From Tetradesmus obliquus (taxonomy: Eukaryota; Chlorophyta; Chlorophyceae; Sphaeropleales; Scenedesmaceae), in the NCBI GenBank assembly GCA_030272155.1, contig CP126197.1, positions 4,146,001 to 4,210,000 on the forward strand: a stretch of DNA of 64,000 nucleotides. The letters are read 5' to 3'. The notes beneath the pieces were generated by a model. It saw only the letters and a list, made by a program, of their open reading frames with translations, made no database searches and was not told the origin of the DNA. Within the stretch, counting starts at the first letter, position 1; every line of letters begins with the position of its first letter. The translations under genes and the position numbers were made by a program. This document shows, piece by piece, positions 47,781-60,684 of the stretch.

Positions 47781-49792
47781 TGCCACATAGCGTTGCTTCT
47801 GCTGCTGCTGCTGCTGCAGAGCCAGGTAGCCAGCAGCTGCCGGGACAGCAGCTGACTGAGGTACTGCATTGTTGCTGGGGCCAAACGCATATGCGGCTTG
47901 GCTGCCTGCCTGCAGCGGCACGCGGTGTGCGCTGCGCTGCACTGCATTGCGCTGCAGCAACAGTTATGGAGCAGAGCAGATGCAGTCATGGGAGTATGAG
48001 GTGAACAGTGCCATGCGCACAACGCAAGCTGCGTACGGTACGAGCATGCTGCTGTTATTTATATCCTACCTGCGAAAGGCACGCAACAGGCCGTGCTCGG
48101 CAAGGGGCATGTGCCCTGCTGCTGAAAGGCGTTTGCTGCATCTGGTCCCAATCACAGCGAGCTGCTCACAGCCGTTTATACCAGTATCTGGGATTGATCG
48201 TGTATCCTTGCACTGCAAAGTGGCTTGATCAAGCTGGAAATAGCAGAGAAACCGATGCGTGACTTCGTAAGTGTGTGAGCAACAGTTCAATAAGTACGCT
48301 ACCGTTTGATACACTTGATCAAATAAGTTGCAACGAGGGACGACAGACCTTGTTCTGTGGTGACGTCGCACGTTGTTGCGAAGCCCTAGCTGGAGGGTCA
48401 ACAATCTATCCGCTCACCCCCTGTTGCATCACGTTAACAACAGCTAAGCACTCGACAAACACTGTGACGTATCGAACTGCGCCAATGCGCCAGCTGCAAA
48501 GCTGTAGCAGCTTGAGAAGCTGCACAGCCACTGCTGGCTGGAGATGAAGTGCTAGAGCCAGCATTGCTGAGCAAGCACAGGATCCATGCCTCCGCTCACA
48601 GTTTGACTAGGCTATCATTTGCATGTCGAACTTGACCGCATTATCTGGGTTGAACGGGGCAGCCATGTCCTGAGCTGACTTGAAGTTGTTGAGCCATAGC
48701 CAGCAAAGCCAGTTCCTGACAGCAATGGCCAGCGAAGTACGCCAGCACCCATGGTCTGAACAGCATCGGCGTACGTAGTTTCGCACTGTCCAGCTGCACC
48801 CTGGTCCGGTCAACACAATGGACACACCACTAGCGACAGCGTTACAGCACTCCAGCTGAAGGCCCTCCAGCCTGAGTGGACGATTGGTGCCACGCCATAG
48901 CAGTGCTAGCATGGCAGCATTACGATCCCCAGCTGAGGTGCTGCGCTTTTGTTGCAAACCGTGGCACATGCTTGTTGAGCGTTTACAGGAATTGCTGTTT
49001 TCTTGTATGAGCCAGGTTTGTCCAGACTGTACTCTTGCCAGCCTGAGAAGCCTGAGCATGCTAAGCATGCTTAGCATGCTGACGTGATATGAAGTACATG
49101 TGATGGGCACAACACTGCATTGCAGTGCAACCTTGACGCTGATAGATGAATATGCAATTCATTGAAGCAGCCCAGCACTGCAGCAAGGGACAAGAAACCA
49201 AGGATGCAAACTTGGCAGAAAACCTGCCAAACTGCTTACCGCTCAACCCGCGTAGTAAGTGTGGTCCTAAAAGTGCTGCATCAGCTCTCAACAGACTCTC
49301 TTACAGCTTCCGATGCACCTCGTTGCATGCAGCGAGCTATGCAGCTGCTGGGTGACTCCTGGCGACCAGCTTCCCCACCTTCAGGTGAGCTTCTCATGCA
49401 ACACTGTCATTGTGAAGGTTTTGTATTGTCCTTGAGGCGCTGGACATCCACATTCGCACGTAATCAAGCCTTTGCAATTGTTTATGTTCGCTTTGATGTA
49501 TGTTGAGCATTGAATGAGACCTATTTGATGTAGTGTTCTGGGACTGCATCCTTAACTCTGCTGTGTTCTCTGGCTACTTAATCTTGGTTTGAAACGGTCG
49601 TCTCCGTAGTAACGTATAGCTTTAGCTGGCCTTTCCTGACTTCCCAGCAGTCCCGCTGTACGCGTGAGAAACCCCTGAGAGAACGGGGTCGCCTGGTCTC
49701 AATTACTTGCGATACTTACAGATAAGCCTTCAAGTTGATAGTGCCTAGCATCAGCTATAAGCAGCTACGCGTCCTAGGCGGCCGCAGGCCAA
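47781..49792. other. divergent region between ISA3 and the PAP2 gene
   Basis: 2 kb. The part to about 47963 may be ISA3 leader. A complementary-strand open frame at 49110-48607 (up to 167 codons, Cys/Trp-rich) has no recognisable domain and I do not call it a gene. A perfect 26-bp palindrome lies at 49055-49080. The rest should hold both promoters; nothing else noted. Confidence 0.45.
49055..49080. repeat. perfect 26-bp palindrome
   Basis: Three AGCATGCT-type blocks joined by AA and TT make a sequence identical to its own reverse complement over 26 bases. Confidence 0.95.
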
Positions 49793-51316
49793 ATGCCTTC
49801 TAGCAAGCAGCAGCAGCAGATGTTGCAGCAGCACCAGCCATGCAGGAAGGCAGCCTGCAGGTTCTTCACCAGCATAGACTGGGGCTGCCTCGTCATCGTT
49901 ATTGTGCTGGGCATCGCAACAGCAGGTGTCAGCACGACCATGTCCCCTAGGATGCGCCCAGTGTTCCAGCCTGACGCCACAATCGCATACCCAACTGTGG
50001 GAGATCATGACATGCCATTTGTTGTGGCACTGCTGGTGCCCTTTGTGGTGCTGGTGCTGACAGCGCTGGCTGTGGAGTGCCTGTGGTTCAAACATGGCTG
50101 CCAGCGGCGCACAATAACGCTCATCAACCTCCTGCTGACCTTCATGGCAGCTGTTGCTGTTGTGGGCTTCATGACTGAGCTCTTCAAACGGCTTGCAGGA
50201 CGGCTCAGGTGGGTGCTGCGGCTTATGACAACCATCAGCGGCAAACAGATGCAAGCAGTGGGAGTAGCGTGCAGTGGGAGTAGCGTGTGCACGAAGTTGC
50301 CTGTATGTAGCTCCACCTCAACAGATCCTTTGTGTTCCACCCGGATGTCAGGGTATCCTGCAGATGCAGTGCACTACTGCCGCGCACATCGTGCGCAACA
50401 TCCATAGCTGTGTTGCTGCTTATTCAGTCGCTTCCTTGACACCTGCTGACACTGCTGACGCTACGTTGTGTGTCACTTGTTGCTGTCCTGCAGGCCTGAC
50501 TTCTTGAGCCGCTGCCAGAACGCCGACAACATGGATGCGATCGACGCAAACACAGGATTGCCCGGCCTGCAGCTGCAGACTGGCTGCACCAACATGGACA
50601 TCAAGGCCCTTGAAGATGGCCGCATGAGCTTCCCTTCTGGCCACAGCAGCTGCTCCATGGCAGTTGGACTGTATGCTGCACTCTACATGCTGTGGAGCCT
50701 GCACTGGCGCGAGGGTGGTGCGCTGCACCGCGCGCTGATGCGTCCTGCAAGCAGCTTTATGGGGCGCATCGGGAAGGATGTGGCGAGCCTGGTTGTGCTG
50801 CTGGTGCTGCTGTTCCAGATTGCGTGGCCCTGGGGTGTTGCGCTGAGCCGCTTCATCGATAACAGGCACAACGCGAGTGATGTTGTGGGTGGCCTGCTGC
50901 TGGCTGCGAGTTTTGTGCCAGTGTTTGTGGCACGGCTGGCAAGCAGTGTTAGCTACCAGGGGGAGTCTGGCGAATTGATGACGCAGGAGCAGCTGGATCA
51001 GGAGCAGAGGGAGCAGGAGCAGCAGCTGCTTGAGCAAGAAGAGCAGCCACGCACGCAGCAGCTAGTGCACCCGCCTGTGATGAGCCACCCCCTGGCAGTA
51101 CAAGCACCAGCTTCACCCAAGCATGCGGTGCCGCACCACGCAGTGATCGCAATGCAGAAGGCAGCAACAGAGAAGAGCGAGGTGCAGCTCACAATCAACA
51201 GCGCACCCTCTCAAGACAGCGATGCAGTGTCGGCCGCTGCCTCAAGCCACCAGGCTGCTAGTGACTTGCCTGGACAGGCACAGCCAGCAGTCACCAGCGC
51301 AACAGACAATGTGTAG
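49793..51316 (+). CDS. LPP: PAP2-family lipid phosphate phosphatase
   Basis: Two exons (49793-50208 and 50494-51316) give about 412 residues. Members dephosphorylate phosphatidic acid, diacylglycerol pyrophosphate or related lipids at membranes. The three-part active site is complete: K-x6-RP at K132...R139-P140 (the Arg codon is split by the intron), PSGH at 186-189, and S257-R258-x5-H264-x3-D268. Six hydrophobic segments (about 30-50, 72-98, 105-128, 190-207, 234-254, 268-292) give the standard LPP topology. The C-terminal 110 residues are Gln/Glu/Ala/Ser-rich, probably a disordered cytosolic tail. The start is the first ATG, followed by a Lys/Gln-rich N-terminus. Confidence 0.93.
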
Positions 51317-52331
51317 GTTGTGTAGCAGCTGGGTTCAGTGCAGTTGGGGGAACTATTCAACAAGATGCAGCGTGCCCCTGACACAGTTGCATCACACTGA
51401 CAAGTGTGACATACATACATGCCATGGCAGTTTTGCTGTGTGGCATGTGATGTGCTTGTCTCTTCACTGAGCAAACAGTGATGGGGCTTCAAAAAATGTG
51501 ACGAGCTCTGTGCAGCAAGTGGTGATGGGGCTCAGCCCTTGATGAGCTTCATATTGCTGATTGTTGGGTCTTGAGGGATAAACAACTGCCATTATAATAC
51601 CTGCTAGTGATGGGGCTTGATGTCAACGGCTTGCCCAGTGCCTTGCTTGCTGTTGACAGAGAGTTTGCATGTTGCATGTAAGCATTCTGATCACATGCTG
51701 TGCTCCTTGTGCAGCAGTGGCTGCCAGCAACCACCTGGTGAAAAGTGTGTCGGGCGATTGGGGTTTTATCGTTGATGAGGTTAACAAGAACTTGTTTTTC
51801 CATGGAGTTCTATGCCTCCATGAAGCAACTGAGTGTCCCACAAAGTAGGGCAGGGACTAGGTGTGGGTGCACGTTACAGTGCCGCACCAGGCAGAAGATT
51901 GTATGGTGCTTTGCAGCTGCCATGGCTGCAAGACGTTTCGTTCAGCTGCTTCATTGCTATGGTGGGCAGTACCAATGTGTAAAGAGTTGCAGGGGACATC
52001 GTTCAGCTGCTTCATTGCTATGGTGGGCAGTACCAATGTGTAAAGAGTTGCAGGGGACACCCTTTGCATTATACCAACACCCATGCGGGGTGCGTCACGC
52101 TGGCGTCAAGCTGTTGTTACTTAAAACCCTAGTTACGCGTTTCACACCCTGCATGCCGCACATTCAGCAGTGAGGTCTCATGCACTTCGTTTCTGCTACA
52201 TTCCACTGCCTGGATATGCATGCGCATGTGTGCTCACGTGTTGATTCAAACAGCCACAGCAGCAGTTGCACAACCCAGACATGACCAGCAGCCAAGGCTA
52301 GCTCACTGGGGCTAGCAAGCCAGCTGTAGTG
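51317..52331. other. intergenic region upstream of the ARFRP1-like gene
   Basis: 1 kb without a gene. It contains a 61-bp tandem duplication at 51940-52061 and several GGTGATGGGGCTnnA-like short repeats at 51478-51620. Confidence 0.55.
51940..52061. repeat. 61-bp direct tandem duplication
   Basis: Two nearly identical copies starting GTTCAGCTGCTTCATTGC at 51940 and 52001, differing only at the end, lie about 270 bp upstream of the ARFRP1-like start. Confidence 0.95.
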
Positions 52332-52928
52332 ATGTTCACGCTTTTCTCAGGCTGCATTGAGCACCTCTGCCGCAAGGACCAATTTCACCTGCTCATACTG
52401 GGTGTAGACAAGTCAGGCAAGACCAATGTGCTGGAGAAGCTCAAGCAGCTGCTGACGGACCTGCCGGGCATGGATCCCAGTCAAATTATGCCCACAGTTG
52501 GCCTCAACGTGGGGAAGATGGAAGCTTTCAACAGCCAGCTAGTGTTTTGGGACCTAGGCGGGCAGCAGGGACTGCGTTCGATTTGGGACAAGTACTACGC
52601 CGAGACACATGGGCTTGTGTTCGTCGTGGACGCGACGGATCCTGAGCGTTTCGACGAAGCTAAAGTGGCTCTGGATAAGGCGCTGGGCGCACGCGAGCTG
52701 GTGGGTGCCCCACTACTGCTGATTGCCAACAAGCAGGACGCAGAAGGAGCAGTAGACATGCAGGAGGTGTCAGAGGCCTTTGGGCTGGGCAAGATGGACA
52801 GCATACCATGCATAGTGCAGCCTGCTTCAGCATACACAGGCCAGGGGCTTGTTGATGGCATCAAGTGGCTGGTTGAGGCAGTGAAGCGCAGCCCACGCCG
52901 CTACCACGTCACAGCTCGGCGGCGATAG
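52332..52928 (+). CDS. ARFRP1: ARF-related small GTPase, ARFRP1/Arl3p-like
   Basis: A single uninterrupted exon of 198 residues, the normal size of the family. ARFRP1 works at the trans-Golgi, recruiting ARL1 and golgins. Motifs: P-loop GVDKSGKT, switch I PTVGLNVG, switch II DLGGQQGLRSIWDKYYAE (close to the plant form DLGGQPGLRSIW), NKQD and a C-terminal ASAYTGQG corresponding to the SAK motif. The start is the ATG at 52332, giving Met-Phe-Thr with no Gly2 for myristoylation. Met-Phe is a NatC N-acetylation sequence, the way Arl3p/ARFRP1 are anchored through SYS1. The lack of introns stands out in a window where other genes have 2-16 exons. Confidence 0.9.
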   Translation: MFTLFSGCIEHLCRKDQFHLLILGVDKSGKTNVLEKLKQLLTDLPGMDPSQIMPTVGLNVGKMEAFNSQLVFWDLGGQQGLRSIWDKYYAETHGLVFVVDATDPERFDEAKVALDKALGARELVGAPLLLIANKQDAEGAVDMQEVSEAFGLGKMDSIPCIVQPASAYTGQGLVDGIKWLVEAVKRSPRRYHVTARRR

Positions 52929-54149
52929 CACAAGCAGCCCAGCTAGCATCCAAGCAGCAATAACAGAAAGTGCCACAGCCACGGCTGGAACACGTCGTCT
53001 TGGCATTCCTGCAGGCGTTGCAGCAACAGGGCAACAGCAACAGCTGCAACTGCTGCAGCAGTTGCCAGCAGCTGCGTAGGCGCTGTATGGCTGGCGCCTT
53101 GACAACCTGCCATGCAGGCTCTGGCTGTCGTAGCATGGCAACGCCTGCTTCCTGTTCAAGATGCATTTTGTCAGTTTGTTGCTCTTGGCTGAGCAGCGGC
53201 ATCCATCACTACCAAGAATGCATCCAGGCATGCGTGCATCGTGTTCCAGCAGCAGCAGTAGCTCATGCAGCCAGCACATAATCTTGGCAGCGGTAGCAGC
53301 TCGACATGTGCCTGCTACATCAACAAAGCAGCTGGCCTGGTCAACAGCACGACAAGCAGCGGCTCTGTTCATGTTCAGCTGATCTTTCAGGTAGCAGAGC
53401 GCATGCAGATGTGTGTGCTTGGCTTACTGTCCTGGGCGCATGTGACGCTTGTGGGTTGCTGCTTAGTGGTTATTGTTTTGCACGTGTTGCTGTGCTGCAT
53501 CTTGCCAGCTCAACCTCTTTCTTGTTGTAGCAGCAGTAAGCCGGTGCCTGATGTGCATGCCTGCAGTTTGCTGCTGCGGGTTGCTGTGCTGACATTGTGC
53601 GGAACATAGTTGCATATCATTTGCAAGCATGCTGCATGCACACCTGACTTATCGGCTGTCTATTGTTGTGCCTCCAAGTGCGCGCTGAAACAGGCGTGCT
53701 CCTTGTTTGTCTCATTGCTGTTGGAAGTTTGCACTGCGCAGTGTGGTAGATGTGAACAAAAATGTCGCATCTTTGCTGGCGCACGGTGCAACACGGTGTT
53801 GCTTGTGTGCGGGGGGGTATCCGCGTGTGCAGGCTGGCGGAGGGAGGGCTGTTTGCTGTGGGGCGCGGGGGAGGGGGGGGGGGGGGGGGGGAGAGAATGA
53901 TGTGAAGCTGACTGTTTGCAAGCTGTCGGTCACTGGCTTCTGCAACGCGTGTACATGCGTGTGTCGCTGAAAGTTTCTGATGTGACTGGGTTTGAAAAGG
54001 GTGACCTGCAGTGTGACCCAACTGTAACTGTCAAAAGTGAAGGACTCACTTATGCCTGTCCAGCGTATTGGCTGCTGGTCGTCCGTTGATCATTCAAGTG
54101 TCACGAAGACGTCGGCGAACTAATGCACGGCTGATCTAGCTGCAGGAAC
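52929..54149. other. intergenic region with poly-G tract
   Basis: 1.2 kb between the ARFRP1-like and PYROXD2-like genes, both on +. ORFs crossing it lack domains. A G-run at 53873-53891 follows other G-rich blocks. The right end should hold the promoter of the oxidoreductase gene. Confidence 0.5.
53855..53894 (+). repeat. G-rich tract with a 19-base G homopolymer
   Basis: A GGGGCGCGGGGGA block is followed by 19 consecutive G residues (53873-53891) and GAGAG. It could form a G-quadruplex, and homopolymers like this are prone to sequencing error. Confidence 0.95.
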
Positions 54150-56442
54150 ATGTTGCGGAGAACTGCTTATTCGCTCCTGCCACACTGTGCTCGAACGTTC
54201 TGCAGTGGTACACGAAAAGCAGATGTTTGTATAGTAGGAGCTGGTCACAATGGGCTTGTCGCAGCCCTGCTGCTGGCGAGACAGGGACTCAAGGTAAGCA
54301 CGTTCTACTGTAGGGCTTTCAACTGATAGCAGCACCAGCAGTGCACAGGGCGTGGTGCCAAGCTGGATCTTTGCACGTTCAGCCTGCTCATCAGTTTCAA
54401 TGCTGCAAGCTGCAGTAGCAGTGCTCGATCTGCCAGGCTTGTGCAGCTGTGGAAAGTTGTGTCCTGCATGCTGCAAGCACCTGTTCAGCAGCGCCTCTTG
54501 GCCTGCAGAAACAGGAAACACGCACGCACACAACGTCCTGCGCTGCTTGCAGGTGGAAGTATTTGAGGAGAAGAATGTTGTTGGAGGTGCTTGCAGGACA
54601 GAGCATCCCTTCCCCAAAGTGCCAGGCTTGGGCCATAGCACAGGTGACAGAGCCAGCAGCAGCTGCAGCAGAGCAGCACCAGCACAAGCACGAGCATAGG
54701 TGCATGCATGACATTTAGCCTGCGCGCCCTTCTTGCTGAGCATGATTGAGCAGCTGTCAAGGCGCGACTGCAGCAGCAAGCATGGCACGAGCCAAGGCAT
54801 GTTTCCAATGCATGCTGTGAGCCTTGCAGATGCTGCAAGCAAACCCGGCAACACATTTCCCGCCTCAACAATGCAGATGGCTGCATAACCCTCTGCACCT
54901 GTGGTTCAAGCGTGTTGAAACTCCGCTGCCCGGCTTGCTGATGATGATGGTGCTTGCAGGAGCGTACTTGCTGGGTGTGATGCCGCCAGAGCTGCTGCAG
55001 GTGGGCTAGGCAGCGTACTGCTGTGAACTTCAGCAGACTGCTTGACATTTTCATCTGTAAACCTAACAGCTGAGACTGCTGAGACACACTGTGCATCATG
55101 CCGCCACGCTTGGTCCAAAGAGGTGGCAACAGGCTCCGCCAGCGCTGCACTCTAATGTTCCGCTTGCTCGCACAAGTTTGCTTGCACAAGTTTGCTTGCG
55201 GCAGCAGAGGGTGCAGTGCGCGGTGTGCATGTTGACTGACGGTGCACGTGTGAATCTTGTTGATATGTTTCCCTAACACATAAGCAAGTGGTGGTGGTGC
55301 TGCTGCTGCTGCTGCTGCTGCTGCAGGTGCTGGGCCTGAAGCTGCCCCTCAAACGCAGAGACCCCCACTACTTCCTGCCAACTACAGGTGCGCTGCTGCA
55401 CAGCAGCAGATCCATCTGCAGCAGCGCCAGCAGCCTGCCTGCGGACAGATGCTCTGAGATGTTGGAAGCAACATGCCGGCTGCCCGCATGGCCCACTGGC
55501 TGGAGGTGCATACATGTCCGCCTGGTGTGAAGTTGAGTCCTCAGCACGTACCACGAATCTTCAGCAACCATCACTTGACACCAGCAAAGCTGGTCATTTC
55601 CCACCTGCTTGCTGCCACCACTGCCCTGCGCTGCCGCTGCGGCTGCTGTCGCCACTTGTGCGCTGCAGGCAGCCGCTACCTGCTGTTTGGCTCAGATGAG
55701 GCCTCCATGCACCAGCAGTTTGTGGACTTCTTTTCAGAGGACGACTGGCAGGCACACAAGGCGCTGCAGGTGCTCTACGTTTGGTGCACTGTGAACTCGT
55801 CAACAGGCAGCGCAAGGGTGTGCTGCTGCAAATGCCACACACTCATCACCGTGGCACGAGTAACGTGCTGGTCCGCTGGCTTAAGTGTGCTTGTCAGGTG
55901 CATGATTGCACGTCGTCTGCTCTGCTGCTGCACGACAGGCTGAGATGGACGCACTGCTAGAAGATGTTGTTCCCACCTGGCTGGCTGAGCCGCTGTCACT
56001 CGAGGAAGTCATCAACTTTGCAATGGTCTCCTCAGCCACTGCTCAGCCACAGCAATACTGCAACCCTCCTGCTGCTCTGCTGATGCTGTCAACAGGCCGA
56101 GATGGACGCGCTGCGTGAGGATGTTGCTCCCACCTGGCTCGCTGAGCCGCTGTCGCTCGAGGAGACAGCGGAGCGCTTTGTGCGGCCAGGCCTGCGCAAC
56201 ACCTTCGTGGACCTGTGCCGGCAGCCTGTCTCGCATTACTTGGACCGGTTTGGCTTCCGCAGCGACTTGCTGCGGGCCATGTATGCTGTGACTGACGGCT
56301 TCAGCGGGCTGAATGGCAGCTGGGACACACCAGGGACTGGCATGAACTTCCTGGTGCACAACATGGTGAGTCCGCTGCTAAAAGTGCTTGATTCACTGAT
56401 ATCTGAAACACGCGGTGCACGGTTGTGTTGATGCGTGCCTGC

Positions 56443-56474
<32 letters not shown>

Positions 56475-57080
56475 GTGTTAACTTTGCTTGTTGCTTTGTA
56501 CGTTGCTGGAGACCTTCTGCGGGCCATGTATGGTGTGACTGACGGCTTCAGCGGGCTCAATGGCAGCTGGGACACACCAGGGACCGGCATGAACTTCCTG
56601 GTGCACAACATGGTGAGCTGGGATAGGATGCTGCGTTGTGCTTGCTGTATAAAAATCCCAAAGTTGCGCTGGGCTGGGCAAGCACGGGCATAAATGTGGT
56701 GTGCATGCCTGGGTGTACACTGTCTACGCCCTTGCCTGTGCTGATGCCGCTTTTGGTGCCGATGAAGACAAGCTGTTGGCCTAAAGCTGGATGCGCAGCC
56801 CTGGGTGCACCTGGGCAGGCGGCAGCATTGATGTGCCTTTGCATTTTGTGAGAGGATAGTTACATGTGGGTCTTGGCACCATCAGGACCACCAGGACCAT
56901 TAGGAGAAAAGGAGAGTGAGCATTGCATTGCAAGTTGCTGTGAGGGCTGCAAACTAGCAGCAGCTGCTGCTGCTTGGCTGGGCTGCAGTGCCGGCCGCCC
57001 AAGTTTGAGCACCTGGATGTTGATGGGTGGACGCATGGGCATGACATTACATTGCAAGCGTACACTAAAACTATGTGATT

Positions 57081-57112
<32 letters not shown>

Positions 57113-60100
57113 GCAGTGCCGGCTGCCTAACTCTGGCGGCACCTGGATGGTTGTGGAGGGAGGCATGGGGGCAGTCACGCAGCAGCTGGCTGCAGCAGCC
57201 AGGCAGGCGGGCGCCCACATCCACACAGGCGCAGCGGTGCAGCAGATAGAGGTGCAGGACGGCCGCGCGACAGGTGCGGCTGCTGGTTTGCAGCCGTCTG
57301 CCGTGATGCCTAGCATTGAACTGCTGCGTGCAAGGTAGTACTACTGCGCACACTGCAACAGGCAGGGGATGCACAATGGTGTTTGCAGACTGAAGCTCAC
57401 CATCAACAAGCTTCCACAGATTATCTCTCAGCAGCAACAGGTGCCTGTAGCTAACACATGTGCATGGCACACCACGGCAGTTTGCTGCATGCCCGCAAAC
57501 TTTCAACAGCTGACAACGATCGTGCTGCGTGCAATGCCGCAGGCGTGGTGCTGGGCAATGGCAGCCGCGTGGATGCGCGCTGCGTGGTGGTCAACGCTGA
57601 CCCGTTCAGGCTGCGCACACTGGCAGGCAAGGAGCACTTCAGGTGAAGCAGCTGGGTGAAGCATGCTCCTGCGCGCTGTTGCACATCATGTGTGGTGCCA
57701 CTCTGCAAGCCAAGATTCATGCATCCAGCTGCGGCTTGCAAGGATGCAGCGCCTTTTACTGCAGCGCATTTCAGCGCAGCCATCATGTCAAACTCTTGCT
57801 GGTCTGCTGCTCACGCTTGAGTACCAGGACGCGCCTGCATGTGCCCAACACACCGTTGATATGAACAACTGCGGCGTTCTGACTAGCCCTGCTGCTGCTG
57901 CTGCCGCTGCCTGCACTGCCTCCTGCCAGTGATGACTTCAACACCTTCTTGGACTCACGCAAGAAGGACGGCACCACCATGAAGGTGAACGGGCATCAGG
58001 CGTTGTGTTGCTTCGTAACTATAGGCCTCCGCTTTGGCTACTGCATGCAAACGCCATTACTCTGTAGTTGGCTGCACCGTGAGGAGCAACACACGTGCTC
58101 ACTGCTTGAGTGTGCCAGCAGCTTCTTGTGTAGCTCCATGCCATTGGCATCACATCAGCTGCTGCTGCTGCTGCTGCTGCTGCTGACTCGGCACTGATAT
58201 CTGCCACCAGCACCAATGCCGCTGCTGCTATGCCACCAGCTGAACAGCTGCCTCTCTTTCACACACTGTCCGCTATCGCAACCCTGTAGTGTGGCGTGTA
58301 TCACGCGGCTCGTCAACTCACAACGGCAGCACACTGCTGCGCCTGGTGCTGCTGCTGCTGCTGCCGCCTTAGGTCAACCTAGCGCTCAAGGGCCTGCCTC
58401 GTTTCAGGTGCCTGCCTGAGGCGCGGGGCCAGCATCGCACCACCACGCATCTGCTGCCTGACGAGCACCACGTGATGCAGTCACTGACACAAGGCTTTGC
58501 AGACGTGCAGGCGGGGCGGCTCCCAGACTTCCCAACCATAGAGTGGTGAGTGGCTGGGCAGTGTGATGAAAGAGACACACTTGAGGCGCTGTGCTGATGC
58601 TCCAGCTGCTGTCAATGGTGGAATCGGCAGATCAACGGCACAGTCATCATCACCACAACCGCTCAGGTCAGCTTGTCGACCCTGTTGCTACTGTTTGTGC
58701 TGCGTCCGCAGGTACTTCCACACTACAAACGACCCATCAGTGCAGGTGGGCTCCAGCCTGCACGGCTGCTGGCTGCATTATTGGCTTGCTTTCAATTTGT
58801 TTTAATGCCTTGTTGCACTTCACTTTATCGTGCATCATGGAAGCCGCCCATACCAGGCCAGGCTCATGCGCATCGTCTGCTTGCGGCTGGCATCGCTGCC
58901 TTACATCTGCTGCTGCCGCCACTGGCATGTCTGAGCACTGCTGCTGCTGCTGCTGCTGCTGCCTGCTGGCGCTTGCAGGACAAGGCTGGCCACCACAGCA
59001 GCGCGCTGTTTGTGCAGTGGGTGCCGTACCAGCTGGCTGGCAGCAGCTGGGAGGCAGAGGAGGAGCGGTACACGCAGCACCTGCTGGACATAGTGGACAC
59101 CTTCGCACCAGGTGCGTGTACGCAGGATTTGGCTGCTTTGGTTGCTGCTTTGGGGGTGTATCTGCGGCTGCTGATAGGTGCGCGCTGATATTGCAACATG
59201 CGCATTGCTCGCGTGTTCTTGCCACCAGCCCACTGTCACACTCCAGAGCGCCCTGCACTGCTCTTTGCTGCTGCTGCTGCTGCTGCTGGTGGTGCCGCTG
59301 CCGCAGGCACGTCTGACCTGGTGGTTGACCGCATGACGTTGACGCCGCCCAAGATCGAGTCCTACTTTGGCATCAGCAGGGGCCACATCCACCACATAGA
59401 CAACGCATTTGGCTTCGACCAGCGCTTCCCCTACCGCACACCCATCCAGGTAAGAAGCGCGCGATGGTGTGTATCACAGAACCGTGTTTCTTTGCTACAC
59501 GGCAGCTTACTGCACTGCTGAAAAAGGGATTAGCATGTGCACCGCCTTATGTGCCCTGTACTCAGCAGCGTGTGTTGCTGCGGAAGCAACAAGCCAGCAA
59601 CAGGCATAGATTGAGTCCTACTTTGGCATCAGCAGGGGCCACATCCACCACATAGACAACGCCTTTGGGTTTGACCAGCGCTTCCCCTACCGCACACCCA
59701 TCCAGGTGAGCCGTGCGCGTGCGCATGCACAGAGCTTGGATGTTCTGACACATGCAATTAAGGAGTGGGTGTAGTATTCCAGACACAAGTGACCTGGCAA
59801 GGCAGCTGCACCGTTGGCTATGCGCTGCATTGGCTGTGTGACATACTCTTGCAACTGCATGTTGGGTTTAGCGTCTTTTTGCTTTGGCATCAGCAGGGGC
59901 CACATCCACCACATAGACAATGCCTATGGCTTCGACCGCGCTTCCCCTACCGCACACCCATTCAGGTGAGCCGTGCGCGTGAGCATGCACAGAGCTTGGA
60001 TGTTCTGCCGCATGCATTCAAGGAGTGGGTGGAGTCTTCCAGACACGAAGAGATTTGGCAAGGCAGGTACACTGCTGGCTATGCGCTGCATTGGCTGTGT

Positions 60101-60647
60101 GCCGTACTCTTGCAACCTGCATGTTGGGTTCGGCGTCACTGTGATTTGGCATCAGCAGAGGCCAAATCCACCACATAGACAATGCATTTGGCTTTGACCA
60201 GCGCTTCCCCTACCGCATACCCATAAAGGTGAGGCAGTCAGCATTTGCATACACACAACCAGCTAGCTAGCAGGCCTGCAAGCAGTTCACTGCATGCATT
60301 GAAGAGTGGGTGCCGACCTCCTGGCACATGCGGTACGGCGAGGCAGACACCGCACACCCATCCAGGTGGGCTTGCACGTGCGCATGCACATGCACACAAC
60401 TAGGCTGTTGATTGCATGCGTCAAGGGTAGGTGCCGTCGTCTCAACACATGCAAGCGTTCAAGGCAGGTGCACCATCGCCTATGCTCTGCATTGGCCGTG
60501 TGTCGTACTATTGCAGACTGCATGTGTGGCATGATCTGGCATGGTTCGGGCCTGATTTCACTGGCCTAGACGGAAATGCAGCCTGTGCATTTGTCATCTT
60601 CCACATGTGCATTTGTCAACCTCTTTGGTGCCTTCCCAATTGGGGGC

Positions 60648-60684
<37 letters not shown>

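Noticed and set aside
48607..49110. 167-codon complementary-strand ORF
   Set aside because: No domain, Cys/Trp-rich composition, no splice partners, and it includes the palindrome; most likely a chance open frame.
54120..55279. Complementary-strand ORFs of 244 and 264 codons
   Set aside because: They oppose PYROXD2-like exons 1-3 whose frame and splice phases are coherent; no domain on the opposite strand.
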